A model generated the notes under the pieces. It worked only from the letters and a program-made list of their open reading frames with translations, was not told the origin of the DNA and did not search any database. From Streptomyces liangshanensis (lineage in GTDB: Bacteria > Actinomycetota > Actinomycetes > Streptomycetales > Streptomycetaceae): DNA of 64,000 bases. Shown in pieces: positions 33,403-41,779 of this stretch. Positions within the stretch are counted from its first letter, which is position 1; every line of letters starts with the position of its first letter. The stretch spans positions 2,903,001 to 2,967,000 of the forward strand of contig NZ_CP050177.1 in assembly GCF_011694815.1 (NCBI RefSeq), in the 5' to 3' direction. The position numbers and the translations under genes are program-made.

Positions 33403-34230
33403 TCAGCCGATGATGGCGACGGGGGCGTCCCAGGCGTTGCGGTCGACGGTGATGGTGTACCCGCCGCGTGTTTCCTTGCTGTTGACCATGTACTGGTGGG
33501 CGCGGCTGTGGTCGGTGAACAGCTTGGGGTCCCAGGGCCAGTCGGTGGTGGTCGTGTACTTGTTGTCCCACAGGGCGTACCAGAGGTTGCCGGGCAGGTC
33601 GGTCTTGTTGGTGGCGGTGGCGATGGCCTTGGCGCTGGAGCTGCTGAAGCCGTAGTAGCCGGCGCGGTAGTTCTTGGCGCGCAGGGTCTTGCTGAAGGAC
33701 CGTACGTAGGTGAGTACGGCGTCGTTGCAGGCCTTGTCGGTGAGGGTGTACGGCTCCATGTCGAGGTAGACGGGGCTGCCGGCCTTCATGCCGAGCGCCG
33801 AGGCCTTGGTGACGGCGTCGGTGGCGTTGCTCGCGCCGAGGGAGGCCGCGTTGGCGGCGGTGAACTTCTCGGGGCTCTTGCCGCTCTGGCAGGGCGGCTG
33901 GGCGCCCACGTACAGGGGGATCAGCTTCCAGCCGGTGGCGTTGACCGACTTGACCCAGGACGCGGTCAGGTTCGGCTGCGCGCAGCCCCGGTTCTTCCCC
34001 CCGATGTACACCGCGGCGGCCCCGTACAGACCCCCGTGCCAGGCCTTCATCGCCGCCAGCGACGGCGCCGTGCACGCGTCGAAGGCCCGCCCGGTGTACG
34101 TCTTCTGCGCGGGCAGCGCACTCGCCGCCATCGACGTCTGCGCCGCGACCCCGGCACCTCCGGCGGCGACCACACCCGCCACACCCCAGGCGATGTAGCG
34201 GCCTCTCTTGGACAACCGGTGCTTGGACAT
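33403..34230 (-). CDS. Secreted DUF1906 (glycoside-hydrolase-like) protein
   Basis: 275-aa exported protein. A basic N-terminus and hydrophobic core (YIAWGVAGVVAAGGAGVAA) form a signal peptide, cleaved around residue 35-40. The mature part is a DUF1906/Rv2525c-like TIM-barrel domain: TGRAFDACTAPSLAAMKAWH, AAVYIGGKNRGCAQPNLTAS, LIPLYVGAQPPCQSGK, GSPVYLDMEPYTLTDKACND, RAGYYGFSSSSAKAIA and WYALWDNKYTTTTDWPWDP. The acidic DMEPY fits the presumed active-site region. The family is thought to act on cell-wall glycans, but activity is not established. ATG 34230 has GGGTGGGGA upstream. Confidence 0.85.
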   Translation of the reverse strand: MSKHRLSKRGRYIAWGVAGVVAAGGAGVAAQTSMAASALPAQKTYTGRAFDACTAPSLAAMKAWHGGLYGAAAVYIGGKNRGCAQPNLTASWVKSVNATGWKLIPLYVGAQPPCQSGKSPEKFTAANAASLGASNATDAVTKASALGMKAGSPVYLDMEPYTLTDKACNDAVLTYVRSFSKTLRAKNYRAGYYGFSSSSAKAIATATNKTDLPGNLWYALWDNKYTTTTDWPWDPKLFTDHSRAHQYMVNSKETRGGYTITVDRNAWDAPVAIIG

Positions 34231-34396
34231 TCCCCACCCCATTCTGATCTGCGAGAGCGCCGCCCGCGGAGACACACACGCGGGGGCGCGGGTACGGGAC
34301 GCCGCGGCGCGAACCACGACACTCGTCCCTTACAGGGCGGCACGCTAGCACCGGCAGGTTTCGGGCGATCCACCGCACTTCGCGAGCCGCGTGGCG

Positions 34397-35848
34397 TCAG
34401 CGGGCCGCCCCGCCCAGCTCCCGGTAGGCCTCGCCGAGGGCGGCCAGGCTGCGGGACAGCTCGGCGCGGTTCACCGACGCGTAGCTGACCACCAGGGCCG
34501 GGGGGCGCGTGGTGTCGGCCAGGGTGTAGAAGCGGCCGCCGCGGACGAGGACCGAGCGGTTGCGGGCCGCGCGGACCAGGGCCTGTTCGTCGAGGTGGCG
34601 GGGGAGTTCGACGTACGCCTGGAGGCCGCTGTCGCGGCCCAGGAGGCGGGTGCCCGGGAGGTGGGCCGCGCACTGGCGGTGGACGACGGCGCGGCGCTTG
34701 TGGAACTCCGTGCGCATCTTGCGCTGGTGGCGGTCGAGGGCGCCGGTGTCGATGAAGCGGGCCAGCGTGAGCTGTTCGATGCCGGAGCAGCCGATGTCCC
34801 AGCCGGACCGTACGTGCTCGACGGACGCCATCAGTTCCGAGGGCGCGGCCAGCCAGCCCAGGCGCAGGGCGGGGGCGAGGATCTTGCTGGCGCTGCCGGC
34901 GTAGACGACCCGGTCGGGGGCCAGGCTCTGGAGGGCGGGCAGCCGGTCGGAGCGGTGCAGGAAGGCGCTGTCGAAGTCGTCCTCCAGCACATAGCCGTCC
35001 ACCGCCCGCGCCCACGCGATGAGGCGCTCGCGGCGGTCCGTGCCGAGCCGGGCGCCGGTCGGGAAGTGGTTGCCCGGGGTCATGAGGACCGCGCGCACGC
35101 CGCTGCGCTCCAGGAGGTCCACCCGTAACCCGTCCTGGTCGACGGGTATGCCCACCGGCCGCAGGCCCGAGCTGGTGATGAACTCCCGTTCGCCGGGGTG
35201 GCCCGGGTCCTCGACGCCGAGCGCGGTGTGGCCCCGGTCGATGAGCACCTGGCAGATCAGCGCCAGCCCCTGGGCGAAGCCCGCGGTGAGCATCAGGTCC
35301 TCGGGGCGGGTGCGGACGCCCCGTACGCGGCCGAGGTATCCGGTCAGGACGTGCCGGGTGAGTGGTACGCCGGCGGGGGGCGCGTAGCTCAGTTCCTGGC
35401 GGCCCGCGTCGTTGATGACGGCGGTGAGGCAGCGGATCCACTCCTGGCGGGGGAAGGCCGCGATGTCCGAGGTGCCGGTGCGCAGGTCCCACAGCGCGCC
35501 CGCGGACTCACGGTCGCGGTCGGGCGCCACGAGGGTGGGGACGGCCTGGGACGCGGGGGGCTCCGAGACCGTGGTGCCCGACCCGCGTTTGGTCAGCAGG
35601 TATCCCTCGGCGGCGAGTTGCTCGTACGCCTCGACCGTGACGCTGCGGGACACCCCGAGATCGTGGGCGAGCTGGCGGGTCGAGGGGATGCGGGTGCCCG
35701 GCCGCAGGGAGCCGTTCTCGACCAGCCGGCGCAGGGAGTTGCGGACTTGGACCGCCAGCGGGAGGGGTGAGTCGCGGTCCACGGTGAGGGCGAGCTGCCA
35801 CGGCAAAGTGGTCTTCTCCCTGACGCTCGAAGTGGTATGGCCAGGCAT
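34397..35848 (-). CDS. MocR-type regulator (GntR HTH + class I aminotransferase domain), left border of island
   Basis: 483-aa PLP-dependent regulator. GntR winged helix (LAVQVRNSLRRLVENGSLRP, STRQLAHDLGVSRSVTVEAY, LLTKRGSGTTVSE) is joined to an aminotransferase-fold domain with YVLEDDFDSAFLHRSDRLPA and the PLP-Lys motif VVYAGSASKILAPALRLGWL. ATG 35848 is chosen at the beginning of the conserved part. It is divergent from the anthranilate-synthase-like gene of the island (199 bp between starts) and so probably regulates it. Codon 241 is TTA (35126-35128), making translation dependent on the bldA tRNA. A second MocR gene closes the island at 46048-47565. Confidence 0.9.
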   Translation of the reverse strand: MPGHTTSSVREKTTLPWQLALTVDRDSPLPLAVQVRNSLRRLVENGSLRPGTRIPSTRQLAHDLGVSRSVTVEAYEQLAAEGYLLTKRGSGTTVSEPPASQAVPTLVAPDRDRESAGALWDLRTGTSDIAAFPRQEWIRCLTAVINDAGRQELSYAPPAGVPLTRHVLTGYLGRVRGVRTRPEDLMLTAGFAQGLALICQVLIDRGHTALGVEDPGHPGEREFITSSGLRPVGIPVDQDGLRVDLLERSGVRAVLMTPGNHFPTGARLGTDRRERLIAWARAVDGYVLEDDFDSAFLHRSDRLPALQSLAPDRVVYAGSASKILAPALRLGWLAAPSELMASVEHVRSGWDIGCSGIEQLTLARFIDTGALDRHQRKMRTEFHKRRAVVHRQCAAHLPGTRLLGRDSGLQAYVELPRHLDEQALVRAARNRSVLVRGGRFYTLADTTRPPALVVSYASVNRAELSRSLAALGEAYRELGGAAR

Positions 35849-36047
35849 TCTCACATCTGGTGAAGTCGTTCCGCACACACATTCGCCGCCCCGGGGGGAA
35901 CTGGGGCGGCCGGGGGGTGGCATGGGGGAAGGGGCCGGCGGAAGCCGGTCCCGCGGGACACGCGGTGCCGGGCGACGGGGCTCGACGTCGGCGTGCGTCC
36001 CTGTCCTCCTGGCCCCAATGGTCCGTCGGGCCAGAAAGGCTGTCGCT
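35849..36047. promoter_or_regulatory. Divergent control region of the biosynthetic island
   Basis: 199 bp between the MocR start and the first biosynthetic gene. The part near the MocR gene is A/T-richer (GGTATGGCCAGGCATTCTCA, then TGGTGAAGTCGTTCC), the middle is G-rich. GAAAGG (36033-36038) is the ribosome-binding site for GTG 36048. MocR proteins usually bind direct repeats in such divergent regions; no convincing repeat pair was identified by eye. Confidence 0.5.
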
Positions 36048-37622
36048 GTGTCTTTGATATCGGAATTAGCCAGGTCCGAGTCCGGTGCGACGGGTACGGA
36101 GGGGCGGGTCGGGGAACCCGCCGCCGCCGAGGGGGTACGGGTCCGGGTGGTCTCCGCGGAGCTGCCGCCCACGGATCCGCTGGGGCTCTACGAGACGCTG
36201 CTCCGGACGCGGGAGCCGGACGACGTCTATCTCTTCGAGAGCCTGGACGGCCCGATCCACGACCGGCACTACACCGCCGTGGGGTACGGGCGGCTGGCCG
36301 AACTGCGGGTCTTCGCCGACCGGGTGGAGCTGGTGGCGGCCGGGGAGCTGGAAGGGGCGCTGGCCGCGTCGCTGGCGGCGGTGGCCGGCGCCGGGCGCGG
36401 TGAGCCGGGCGGGGTGCTGCGGTGGCCGGCCGGGGACGCCGACGCCGTGTGGCGCATGCTGCGGGCGGTGCAGGGCGCGTTCGTGGTGGACACCGAGGTC
36501 CCGGCGAACACCTTCGCCTTCGGGTTCCTGACCACGCTGTCCTACGAGGCGGCCTGGCTCATGGAGGAACTCCCCGACCGGGAGGCGGGGTCGGAGCTGC
36601 CGCGCTGCACGCTGACCCTGTTCCGGGACACCGTCTGGTACGACGTGCGGGACGGCGGCGTACGTCATCTCTCCGCGCACGGCGACCGGTTGCCGCCCGA
36701 TGCCGGGCCGCCCCTGCGGGAGGTGCTGGACGAGGTGCGGGCGCGCGGCGCGGAGGCGGTCGCGGTGGTGCCCGAGGCACCCGTACCGCTGTCGGTGCGG
36801 GACAACGTGGACGAGGCGACGTTCGTCGCGCGCGCCGAACGCTGCCTGGCCCACATCGGGGTGGGCGACAGCTACCAGATCCAGATCGGCCACCGGATCG
36901 ACGTCGAGTCCGAGCTGACCCCGCTCCAGGTGTACCAGCGGCTGCGGCACCGCAATCCGTCGCCGTACATGTACCTGGTCCCGTGGGCCGGGCGGACGGT
37001 GATCGGCGCGAGTCCCGAGCTGTTCGTACGGATCCAGGACGGCACGCTCTCGATGCGGCCGATCGCCGGGACCGCGCCGCGCTCCGCCGACCCGGCGGAG
37101 GACGCGCGGCTGGTGGCGGGGCTGCGGGAGAGCGCCAAGGAGCAGGCCGAGCACGTCATGCTCGTCGACCTGTGCCGCAACGACATCGGCCGGGTGTGCG
37201 TGCCGGGCACCCTGAGCGTCGACACCATGATGGAGGTCGAACCCTTCGCGTACGTGCACCACCTGGTCTCCACGGTGTCCGGGCAGGTCAGGGACGGTAC
37301 GGACGTGTGGGCGGCGGTCTGCGCGACCTTCCCGGCCGGCACCATGACCGGCGCGCCGAAGGTGCGCGCCATGGAGATCATCAGCGAGATCGAGGACAGC
37401 CCCCGGGGCATCTACGCCGGGGCGCTCGGGCTGGTGGACGTACGCGGCTTCGCGGTGCTCGCGCTGTGCATCCGCACCGCCGTCCACGACGGGCTGCGCT
37501 ACAGCACGCAGGCGTCGGCGGGCGTGGTGGCCGACTCCGTACCCGCCGACGAATGGCGCGAGACGCTGGCCAAGATGAGCGCCACGTACTGGGCGCTGAC
37601 GGGTGAGGAGCTGTTGAAGTGA
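36048..37622 (+). CDS. Anthranilate-synthase-component-I-like chorismate-utilising enzyme
   Basis: 524-aa chorismate-binding enzyme of the TrpE/PabB/ADIC-synthase superfamily. Motifs: GDSYQIQIGHRIDVESELTP, NPSPYMYLVPWAGRTVIGAS, MRPIAGTAPRSADP, HVMLVDLCRNDIGRVC, FAYVHHLVSTVSGQVRDGTD, FPAGTMTGAPKVRAMEIISE and YSTQASAGVVADSVPADEW. Ala340 in PIAGT matches TrpE/ADIC-type enzymes, whereas PabB-type 4-amino-4-deoxychorismate synthases carry Lys there (PIKGT). GTG 36048 follows GAAAGG by 9 nt. Codon 7 is TTA (36066-36068), codon 4 is the rare ATA. The gene overlaps the glutaminase subunit gene by 4 bp. Heads the island's + strand genes. Confidence 0.88.
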   Translation: MSLISELARSESGATGTEGRVGEPAAAEGVRVRVVSAELPPTDPLGLYETLLRTREPDDVYLFESLDGPIHDRHYTAVGYGRLAELRVFADRVELVAAGELEGALAASLAAVAGAGRGEPGGVLRWPAGDADAVWRMLRAVQGAFVVDTEVPANTFAFGFLTTLSYEAAWLMEELPDREAGSELPRCTLTLFRDTVWYDVRDGGVRHLSAHGDRLPPDAGPPLREVLDEVRARGAEAVAVVPEAPVPLSVRDNVDEATFVARAERCLAHIGVGDSYQIQIGHRIDVESELTPLQVYQRLRHRNPSPYMYLVPWAGRTVIGASPELFVRIQDGTLSMRPIAGTAPRSADPAEDARLVAGLRESAKEQAEHVMLVDLCRNDIGRVCVPGTLSVDTMMEVEPFAYVHHLVSTVSGQVRDGTDVWAAVCATFPAGTMTGAPKVRAMEIISEIEDSPRGIYAGALGLVDVRGFAVLALCIRTAVHDGLRYSTQASAGVVADSVPADEWRETLAKMSATYWALTGEELLK

Positions 37623-38221
37623 GGATCCTGCTCGTCGACGCGTACGACAGCTTCAGCCACATCATCGACCAGTACCTGCTGACGCTGGGGGCCGAGACCG
37701 AGGTGGTGCGCTCGCGCACCCGCACGGTGGAGCAGCTGGTGGACTCGGCGCCCGACGCGGTGGTCCTGGGCCCGGGCCCCGGGCACCCGGCCGACTCGGG
37801 GCACGTGGAGCTGGTGCACGCCTTCGCCGGGCGCGTGCCGCTGCTCGGCGTGTGTCTCGGCCACCAGGCGATCGGGCTCGCGTACGGGGCGGAGATCGCC
37901 GTCGCGAAGCACCTGATGCACGGCAAGACGAGCCCGGTCGAGCACGACGGGCGGGGCGTGTTCGCGGGCGCCGTCACGCCGCTGACCGTCACCCGCTACC
38001 ACTCGCTGATCGTCACCGGGCCGGTGCCGGAGCTGGCGGTGACGGCGACCTCGCTGGACGACGGCTACGTGATGGGGGTGCGCCACCGGACCCTCGCCGT
38101 CGAGGGGGTGCAGTTCCACCCGGAGAGCGTGACGACCCACGACGGGCTGCGGCTCTTCGAGAACTTCCTCGCGGGTGCGAGCGGTTCGCCGCGCGCCGCG
38201 GCGGGCGCGGCCGCGGGCTGA
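37619..38221 (+). CDS. Anthranilate synthase component II-like glutamine amidotransferase
   Basis: 200-aa class I glutamine amidotransferase supplying ammonia to the preceding component I. Motifs: ILLVDAYDSFSHIIDQYLLT, VVLGPGPGHPADSGH, nucleophile elbow LLGVCLGHQAIGLAYG (Cys), the loop GKTSPVEHDGRGVF and the His-Glu pair VEGVQFHPESVTTHDG. GTG 37619 overlaps the component I stop, so both subunits are made together. The C-terminal ~15 residues are Ala/Gly-rich. A hairpin (38232-38263) follows. Confidence 0.92.
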   Translation: MRILLVDAYDSFSHIIDQYLLTLGAETEVVRSRTRTVEQLVDSAPDAVVLGPGPGHPADSGHVELVHAFAGRVPLLGVCLGHQAIGLAYGAEIAVAKHLMHGKTSPVEHDGRGVFAGAVTPLTVTRYHSLIVTGPVPELAVTATSLDDGYVMGVRHRTLAVEGVQFHPESVTTHDGLRLFENFLAGASGSPRAAAGAAAG

Positions 38222-38231
38222 CGGCCCCCAA

Positions 38232-38263
38232 GTGGCCTCCCGGAATCGCCGGGAATTGGCCAC
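38232..38263 (+). terminator. Nested hairpin after the amidotransferase gene
   Basis: GTGGCC (38232-38237) pairs with GGCCAC (38258-38263) and TCCCGG (38238-38243) with CCGGGA (38249-38254), leaving a 5-nt loop and a 3-nt bulge. It begins 10 nt after the stop, so it may be a partial terminator or processing signal between the synthase pair and the rest of the island; the remaining 85 bp to 38349 could hold a second promoter. Confidence 0.45.
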
Positions 38264-38348
38264 ATCCGGACACCTGAGGTCTCCCTACTGTCTGACGTGT
38301 CATCAGCGGTTCCAGGACCACGCACACCACAGACCCGAAGGACCCCCC

Positions 38349-39119
38349 ATGGACAGCACCTCCCCCGGCGCGAGCACGCTCGCGGTCACGATCGACGCGC
38401 GCCTGTCGGAGCGCGTGCCCGCCTACGTGCTCGGCCTGATCGCCGTACCGGACATCGACGTCGTCAAGGACGCGCCGGCCGTCGACGCCCTCCTCACGGC
38501 CGCCGAGGACGCGCTGCACGCCGAGAAGCTCAGCAAGGCGGACGTCTCCGCGCTGCCCGCGATCGCCGCGTGGCGCGACGCCTACCGGGCGGTCGACGTC
38601 AACCCCAACCGCTTCCCCTGCGCGGCCGAGTCGGTGCTGCGCCGGGTCGCCAAGGGGGACCGGCTGCCGCGCATCAACGCCCTGGTGGACCTGTGCAACG
38701 CGGTGTCGCTGGCCGGGCGGTTGCCGGTCGCCTCGTGCGATGTGGGCGACATCCGGGGCGAGTTGTCGGTCCGGCTCGCGGACGGGGGCGAGACGTACCT
38801 GCCGCTCGGCGCGCCGGACGCGCCGGAACACCCCGACGCGGGCGAGGTCGTCTACGCGGACGGCCGGGGCCGCGCCCACTCGCGGCGGTGGAACTGGCGG
38901 CAGGGCGACGTGGTCAAGACCGGTCTCGGGCGGCGCCGGATCCTGCTCACCGTCGAGGCCGCGCACGACGGCGGACGGGACGCCGTCGAGGAGTCGCTCG
39001 GCCGGCTCGCGGAGTCGCTGGCCGGTCTCACCGCGACGTACGGGAGGCCGCTGGTCCTGGACCGGGCCACGCCGACCGGGGTGCTGTTCGGCGCCCCGGC
39101 GGCCGTGCCGGTCCGCTGA
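38349..39119 (+). CDS. B3/B4 domain protein (PheRS-beta editing-domain-like)
   Basis: 256-aa stand-alone B3/B4 (B3_4) protein, the fold that in phenylalanyl-tRNA synthetase beta subunits hydrolyses mischarged tRNA. Features: ERVPAYVLGLIAVPDIDVVK, AWRDAYRAVDVNPNRFPCAA, SVLRRVAKGDRLPRINALVD, LCNAVSLAGRLPVASCDVGD, YADGRGRAHSRRWNWRQGDV and ILLTVEAAHDGGRDAVEESL. In this context it may deacylate tRNA charged with the pathway's non-proteinogenic aromatic amino acid (self-protection); that is inference. ATG 38349 is at the start of the conserved region. The next gene follows after 37 bp. Confidence 0.85.
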   Translation: MDSTSPGASTLAVTIDARLSERVPAYVLGLIAVPDIDVVKDAPAVDALLTAAEDALHAEKLSKADVSALPAIAAWRDAYRAVDVNPNRFPCAAESVLRRVAKGDRLPRINALVDLCNAVSLAGRLPVASCDVGDIRGELSVRLADGGETYLPLGAPDAPEHPDAGEVVYADGRGRAHSRRWNWRQGDVVKTGLGRRRILLTVEAAHDGGRDAVEESLGRLAESLAGLTATYGRPLVLDRATPTGVLFGAPAAVPVR

Positions 39120-39156
39120 GCCCGCGCCCCCACCCGACCCGTACGAGGAGACCCGC

Positions 39157-40386
39157 ATGAACCGTTCCATCCTGGTGGTGTACCGGCCGGCCGCAGGCCG
39201 CTACACCTCGCAGTTCCGCAGCGTCGTCGAGGCCGCCGACTCCCTGGGCGTGCGGACCGTGGTGCTGCTGCCCACCGGCTGGGAGGACGTCCCCGAGACC
39301 GCGGGGCTGCCCTGCTACCACGCCGACCTGGACGACACCGCCGCCGTGCGCGCCGCGGTCGACACCGTCTGCGCCGAGCACCGCGTCGAGCGGATCTTCC
39401 CGCTCTTCGAGGGTGACGTGCTCGCGGCCGGCCGGTGCCGCAAGGACCACGGCATCCCCGGCCTCACCCCGGACCAGGCGCTCAACTTCCGCGACAAGAA
39501 CGTGATGCACCGCAGGGCCGAGGAGCTGGGGGTACGGGTGGCCCGCTCCTGCCGCCCCGACACGATCACCGCGGTCGCCGAGTTCGCCGCCGAGGTGGGC
39601 TACCCGGTCGTCATCAAGCCGTACGCGGGCTGGGCCTGCGGCGACACCTACCGGGTGGACGGCCGCGAGGACCTGGACCGGGTCTGGGACGCGATGGGCG
39701 ACGACCGGCACGAGTACCGGGTCGAGGAGTTCATCCGCGGCACCGAGTTCCACGTGGACTCGCTGCTCCAGAACGGCGAGGTCGTCTTCGAGCAGCTCTC
39801 CCGCTACACGTACTCCGTGCTGGAGTACCTCGACGAGCCCGGCGGCACCATCTCCCGCAAGCACGACCTGACCACCCGCGAACAGCGCATCCTGGACCTG
39901 AACGCCCTGGTCCTGCGGGGGTTCGGGATGAGCACCGGCGTGGTCCACGCGGAGTTCTTCCTGCCGGACGACGACGGCGACATCGTCTTCGGCGAGGCGG
40001 GGGCGCGGGCGGGCGGCGGTTCGATCGTCCCGGCCATCGAGGCGGGGCGGGGCATCAACCTCGCCGGTGAGTGGTGCCGCCTCGAACTCGACCCGGACCA
40101 CCGGCCGGCCGCCCGGCTCGGGCCGGAGATCGGCACCGAGTACCTCAGCTCCGCGCGGTACGGGCGCATCACCGCCATCACCACGCCCGAGCAGCTGACC
40201 GCGCTCGACACGGTGCTGGACGCCGACGTGTGGAAGAGCGTCGGCGACGTCCTGGCCCCGCCGACCGCGTCCAACGACGTGCTGGGCTGGTACGTGTGCG
40301 AGGGCACCGACTTTGAGGACGTCCGGGCCCGGTTCAAGACCGTACGGGACGCGTTCCGCGTCGAGACCGAACAGCCCGGCGCGTGA
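39157..40386 (+). CDS. ATP-grasp ligase
   Basis: 409-aa ATP-grasp carboxylate-amine/thiol ligase expected to activate a carboxylate as acyl phosphate and join it to an amine, as in dipeptide ligases such as BacD. An N-terminal Rossmann-like part (RSILVVYRPAAGRYTSQFRS, RVERIFPLFEGDVLAAGRCR) precedes the ATP-grasp core: FRDKNVMHRRAEELGVRVAR, GYPVVIKPYAGWACGDTYRV (ATP-binding Lys and loop), EYRVEEFIRGTEFHVDSLLQ, VVHAEFFLPDDDGDIVFGEA and GARAGGGSIVPAIEAGRGIN (metal Glu). GAGGAG sits 6 nt before the ATG. The following MFS gene starts within 30 bp, suggesting product export. Confidence 0.88.
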   Translation: MNRSILVVYRPAAGRYTSQFRSVVEAADSLGVRTVVLLPTGWEDVPETAGLPCYHADLDDTAAVRAAVDTVCAEHRVERIFPLFEGDVLAAGRCRKDHGIPGLTPDQALNFRDKNVMHRRAEELGVRVARSCRPDTITAVAEFAAEVGYPVVIKPYAGWACGDTYRVDGREDLDRVWDAMGDDRHEYRVEEFIRGTEFHVDSLLQNGEVVFEQLSRYTYSVLEYLDEPGGTISRKHDLTTREQRILDLNALVLRGFGMSTGVVHAEFFLPDDDGDIVFGEAGARAGGGSIVPAIEAGRGINLAGEWCRLELDPDHRPAARLGPEIGTEYLSSARYGRITAITTPEQLTALDTVLDADVWKSVGDVLAPPTASNDVLGWYVCEGTDFEDVRARFKTVRDAFRVETEQPGA

Positions 40387-40415
40387 CGGGACACCCGGGG
40401 AGAGGAGGCCGTGCT

Positions 40416-41651
40416 GTGTGGCTGACCCGTTTCGCGGAGCTGCCGCTCGCGCTGCGCGTGCTCTTCCTCGCGTCCTTCGTCAACCGCGCGGGCATGTTCG
40501 TCTTCCCGCTCCTCGCCGTCTACCTCGTACGGGGCGAAGGCCTGAGTCCCGGCGAGGCGGGGCTGCTGATCTCGGTCGGCAGTACGGGCCTCCTGGTGGG
40601 CAGCCTGCTCAGCGGCCCGCTCTGCGACCTGCGCGGCCGGCGCACCGCGCTGCTGACCGCGCTGCTCCTGAACGCGGCGGGCTACCTGGGCCTCGCCGTC
40701 TTCGACGGACCGCCGTGGACGTACGCCGCGCTGCTGTTCGTCGCCCTCGTCGGGATGGGCATGTTCAGCCCGGCGTCCAACACGCTGGTCGCCGACCTCA
40801 CCACCCCGGAGCAGCGGCCCTTCGCGTACACGATCAGTTACGTCGGCAACAACCTCGGCATGGGCATCGGCCCGCTGCTCGGCGGGGTCGCGGCGGCCTA
40901 CTCGTACCAGCTGATGTTCGCCGGGAACATCCTCGCCGGGCTGGCGTGCGCCGCGATGATCCTGGTCTGGGTGCCGCGCGACCGGCGCGGCCGGGCCGGC
41001 GGCGCCAAGGAGAAGGCGCCCCGGGGCTCCCTGGGCCACCGCCACGTCCTGCTGATCGTCCTGGTCTCCTTCTTCTACGTCGCCCCGCTGATCGGCCTGG
41101 AGTACGCGCTGCCGCTCGCCGTCACGACGGCGCTGAACGAGTCGGCGGGGCTGGTCGGCGCCGTCTACACGATCAACAGCGTGGTCGTGGTCAGCCTCGG
41201 CCTGTTCCTGGAGAAACACATCCGGGCGTACGGCACCAAGCCGCTGCTGCTGGCCGCCGGGGCGCTGTGGGCCCTGGGGCTGGCCGTGATCGCCTTCGCC
41301 TTCTCCCTGCCCGCCATCCTGCTGTCCACGGTGGTGTGGACCCTCGGCGAGATCATCGCGTCCGTCGTGGTGCCCACCTACATCGCCGACCACGTCGACG
41401 AACGCCGGGTCGGCGGCTTCATGGCACTGAACGGCTTCGTGCTCGGCGTGGCCCGGCTCGTCGTGCCGGTCGGCCTCGGCGTCATCTGGACGTCGCACGG
41501 CCACGAGCCGGTCTTCCTCACCCTGTTCGCCGCCCCGCTGCTCGGCATGGCCGCCTTCGCGCTGCTGCGCGTCAGGCCGTCCCCGGGCGCGTCCGCGGCC
41601 GGACCCCCTGACCCTGTCGCCGCGCCCGACGCGGCACGACAGGCCAACTGA
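40416..41651 (+). CDS. MFS exporter of the biosynthetic island
   Basis: 411-aa major facilitator with 12 predicted TM segments ([40 protein letters not shown], loop [37 protein letters not shown]). GTG 40416 is preferred because AGAGGAGG lies 7 nt upstream; a GTG at 40383 overlaps the ATP-grasp stop and would add 11 residues. The location next to a peptide-type ligase fits a role in product export or self-resistance, comparable to BacE in bacilysin clusters (inference). Confidence 0.88.
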   Translation: MWLTRFAELPLALRVLFLASFVNRAGMFVFPLLAVYLVRGEGLSPGEAGLLISVGSTGLLVGSLLSGPLCDLRGRRTALLTALLLNAAGYLGLAVFDGPPWTYAALLFVALVGMGMFSPASNTLVADLTTPEQRPFAYTISYVGNNLGMGIGPLLGGVAAAYSYQLMFAGNILAGLACAAMILVWVPRDRRGRAGGAKEKAPRGSLGHRHVLLIVLVSFFYVAPLIGLEYALPLAVTTALNESAGLVGAVYTINSVVVVSLGLFLEKHIRAYGTKPLLLAAGALWALGLAVIAFAFSLPAILLSTVVWTLGEIIASVVVPTYIADHVDERRVGGFMALNGFVLGVARLVVPVGLGVIWTSHGHEPVFLTLFAAPLLGMAAFALLRVRPSPGASAAGPPDPVAAPDAARQAN

Positions 41652-41666
41652 CCGCATCCGTCGCGG

Positions 41667-41740
41667 CGTTCAGTTCCGTTCCACCGCGTCCTGTTCCGCT
41701 CCGTTCCGTTACGTTCCGCTCTGTTCCGTTCCGTTCCGTA
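41667..41740 (+). repeat. Imperfect pentanucleotide (CGTTC)n tract
   Basis: About 15 near-copies of a 5-bp unit (CGTTC/TGTTC/CGCTC/CGTTA) run in register through the 128-bp gap between the MFS and TrpB-like genes and end 39 bp before the TrpB-like ATG. The block stands out by its T content in a ~72% GC genome. It could arise by slippage and could affect spacing or structure of the leader of the downstream gene. No protein-coding function is apparent. Confidence 0.75.
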
Positions 41741-41779
41741 CGGAGATCCGTCGCACCGCACCCACTACAGAGAGCAGCC

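Noticed and set aside
35412..36047. Extension of the component I gene upstream to 35412
   Set aside because: The extra residues are antisense of the MocR gene and intergenic DNA; GTG 36048 has a good ribosome site and begins the family-like sequence.
38349..39119. Fragment of a phenylalanyl-tRNA synthetase beta gene (pseudogene)
   Set aside because: Length, start, stop and codon use are intact and stand-alone B3/B4 proteins are a known family.
41667..41740. CRISPR array
   Set aside because: The units are only 5 bp, contiguous, without spacers, and there are no cas genes.
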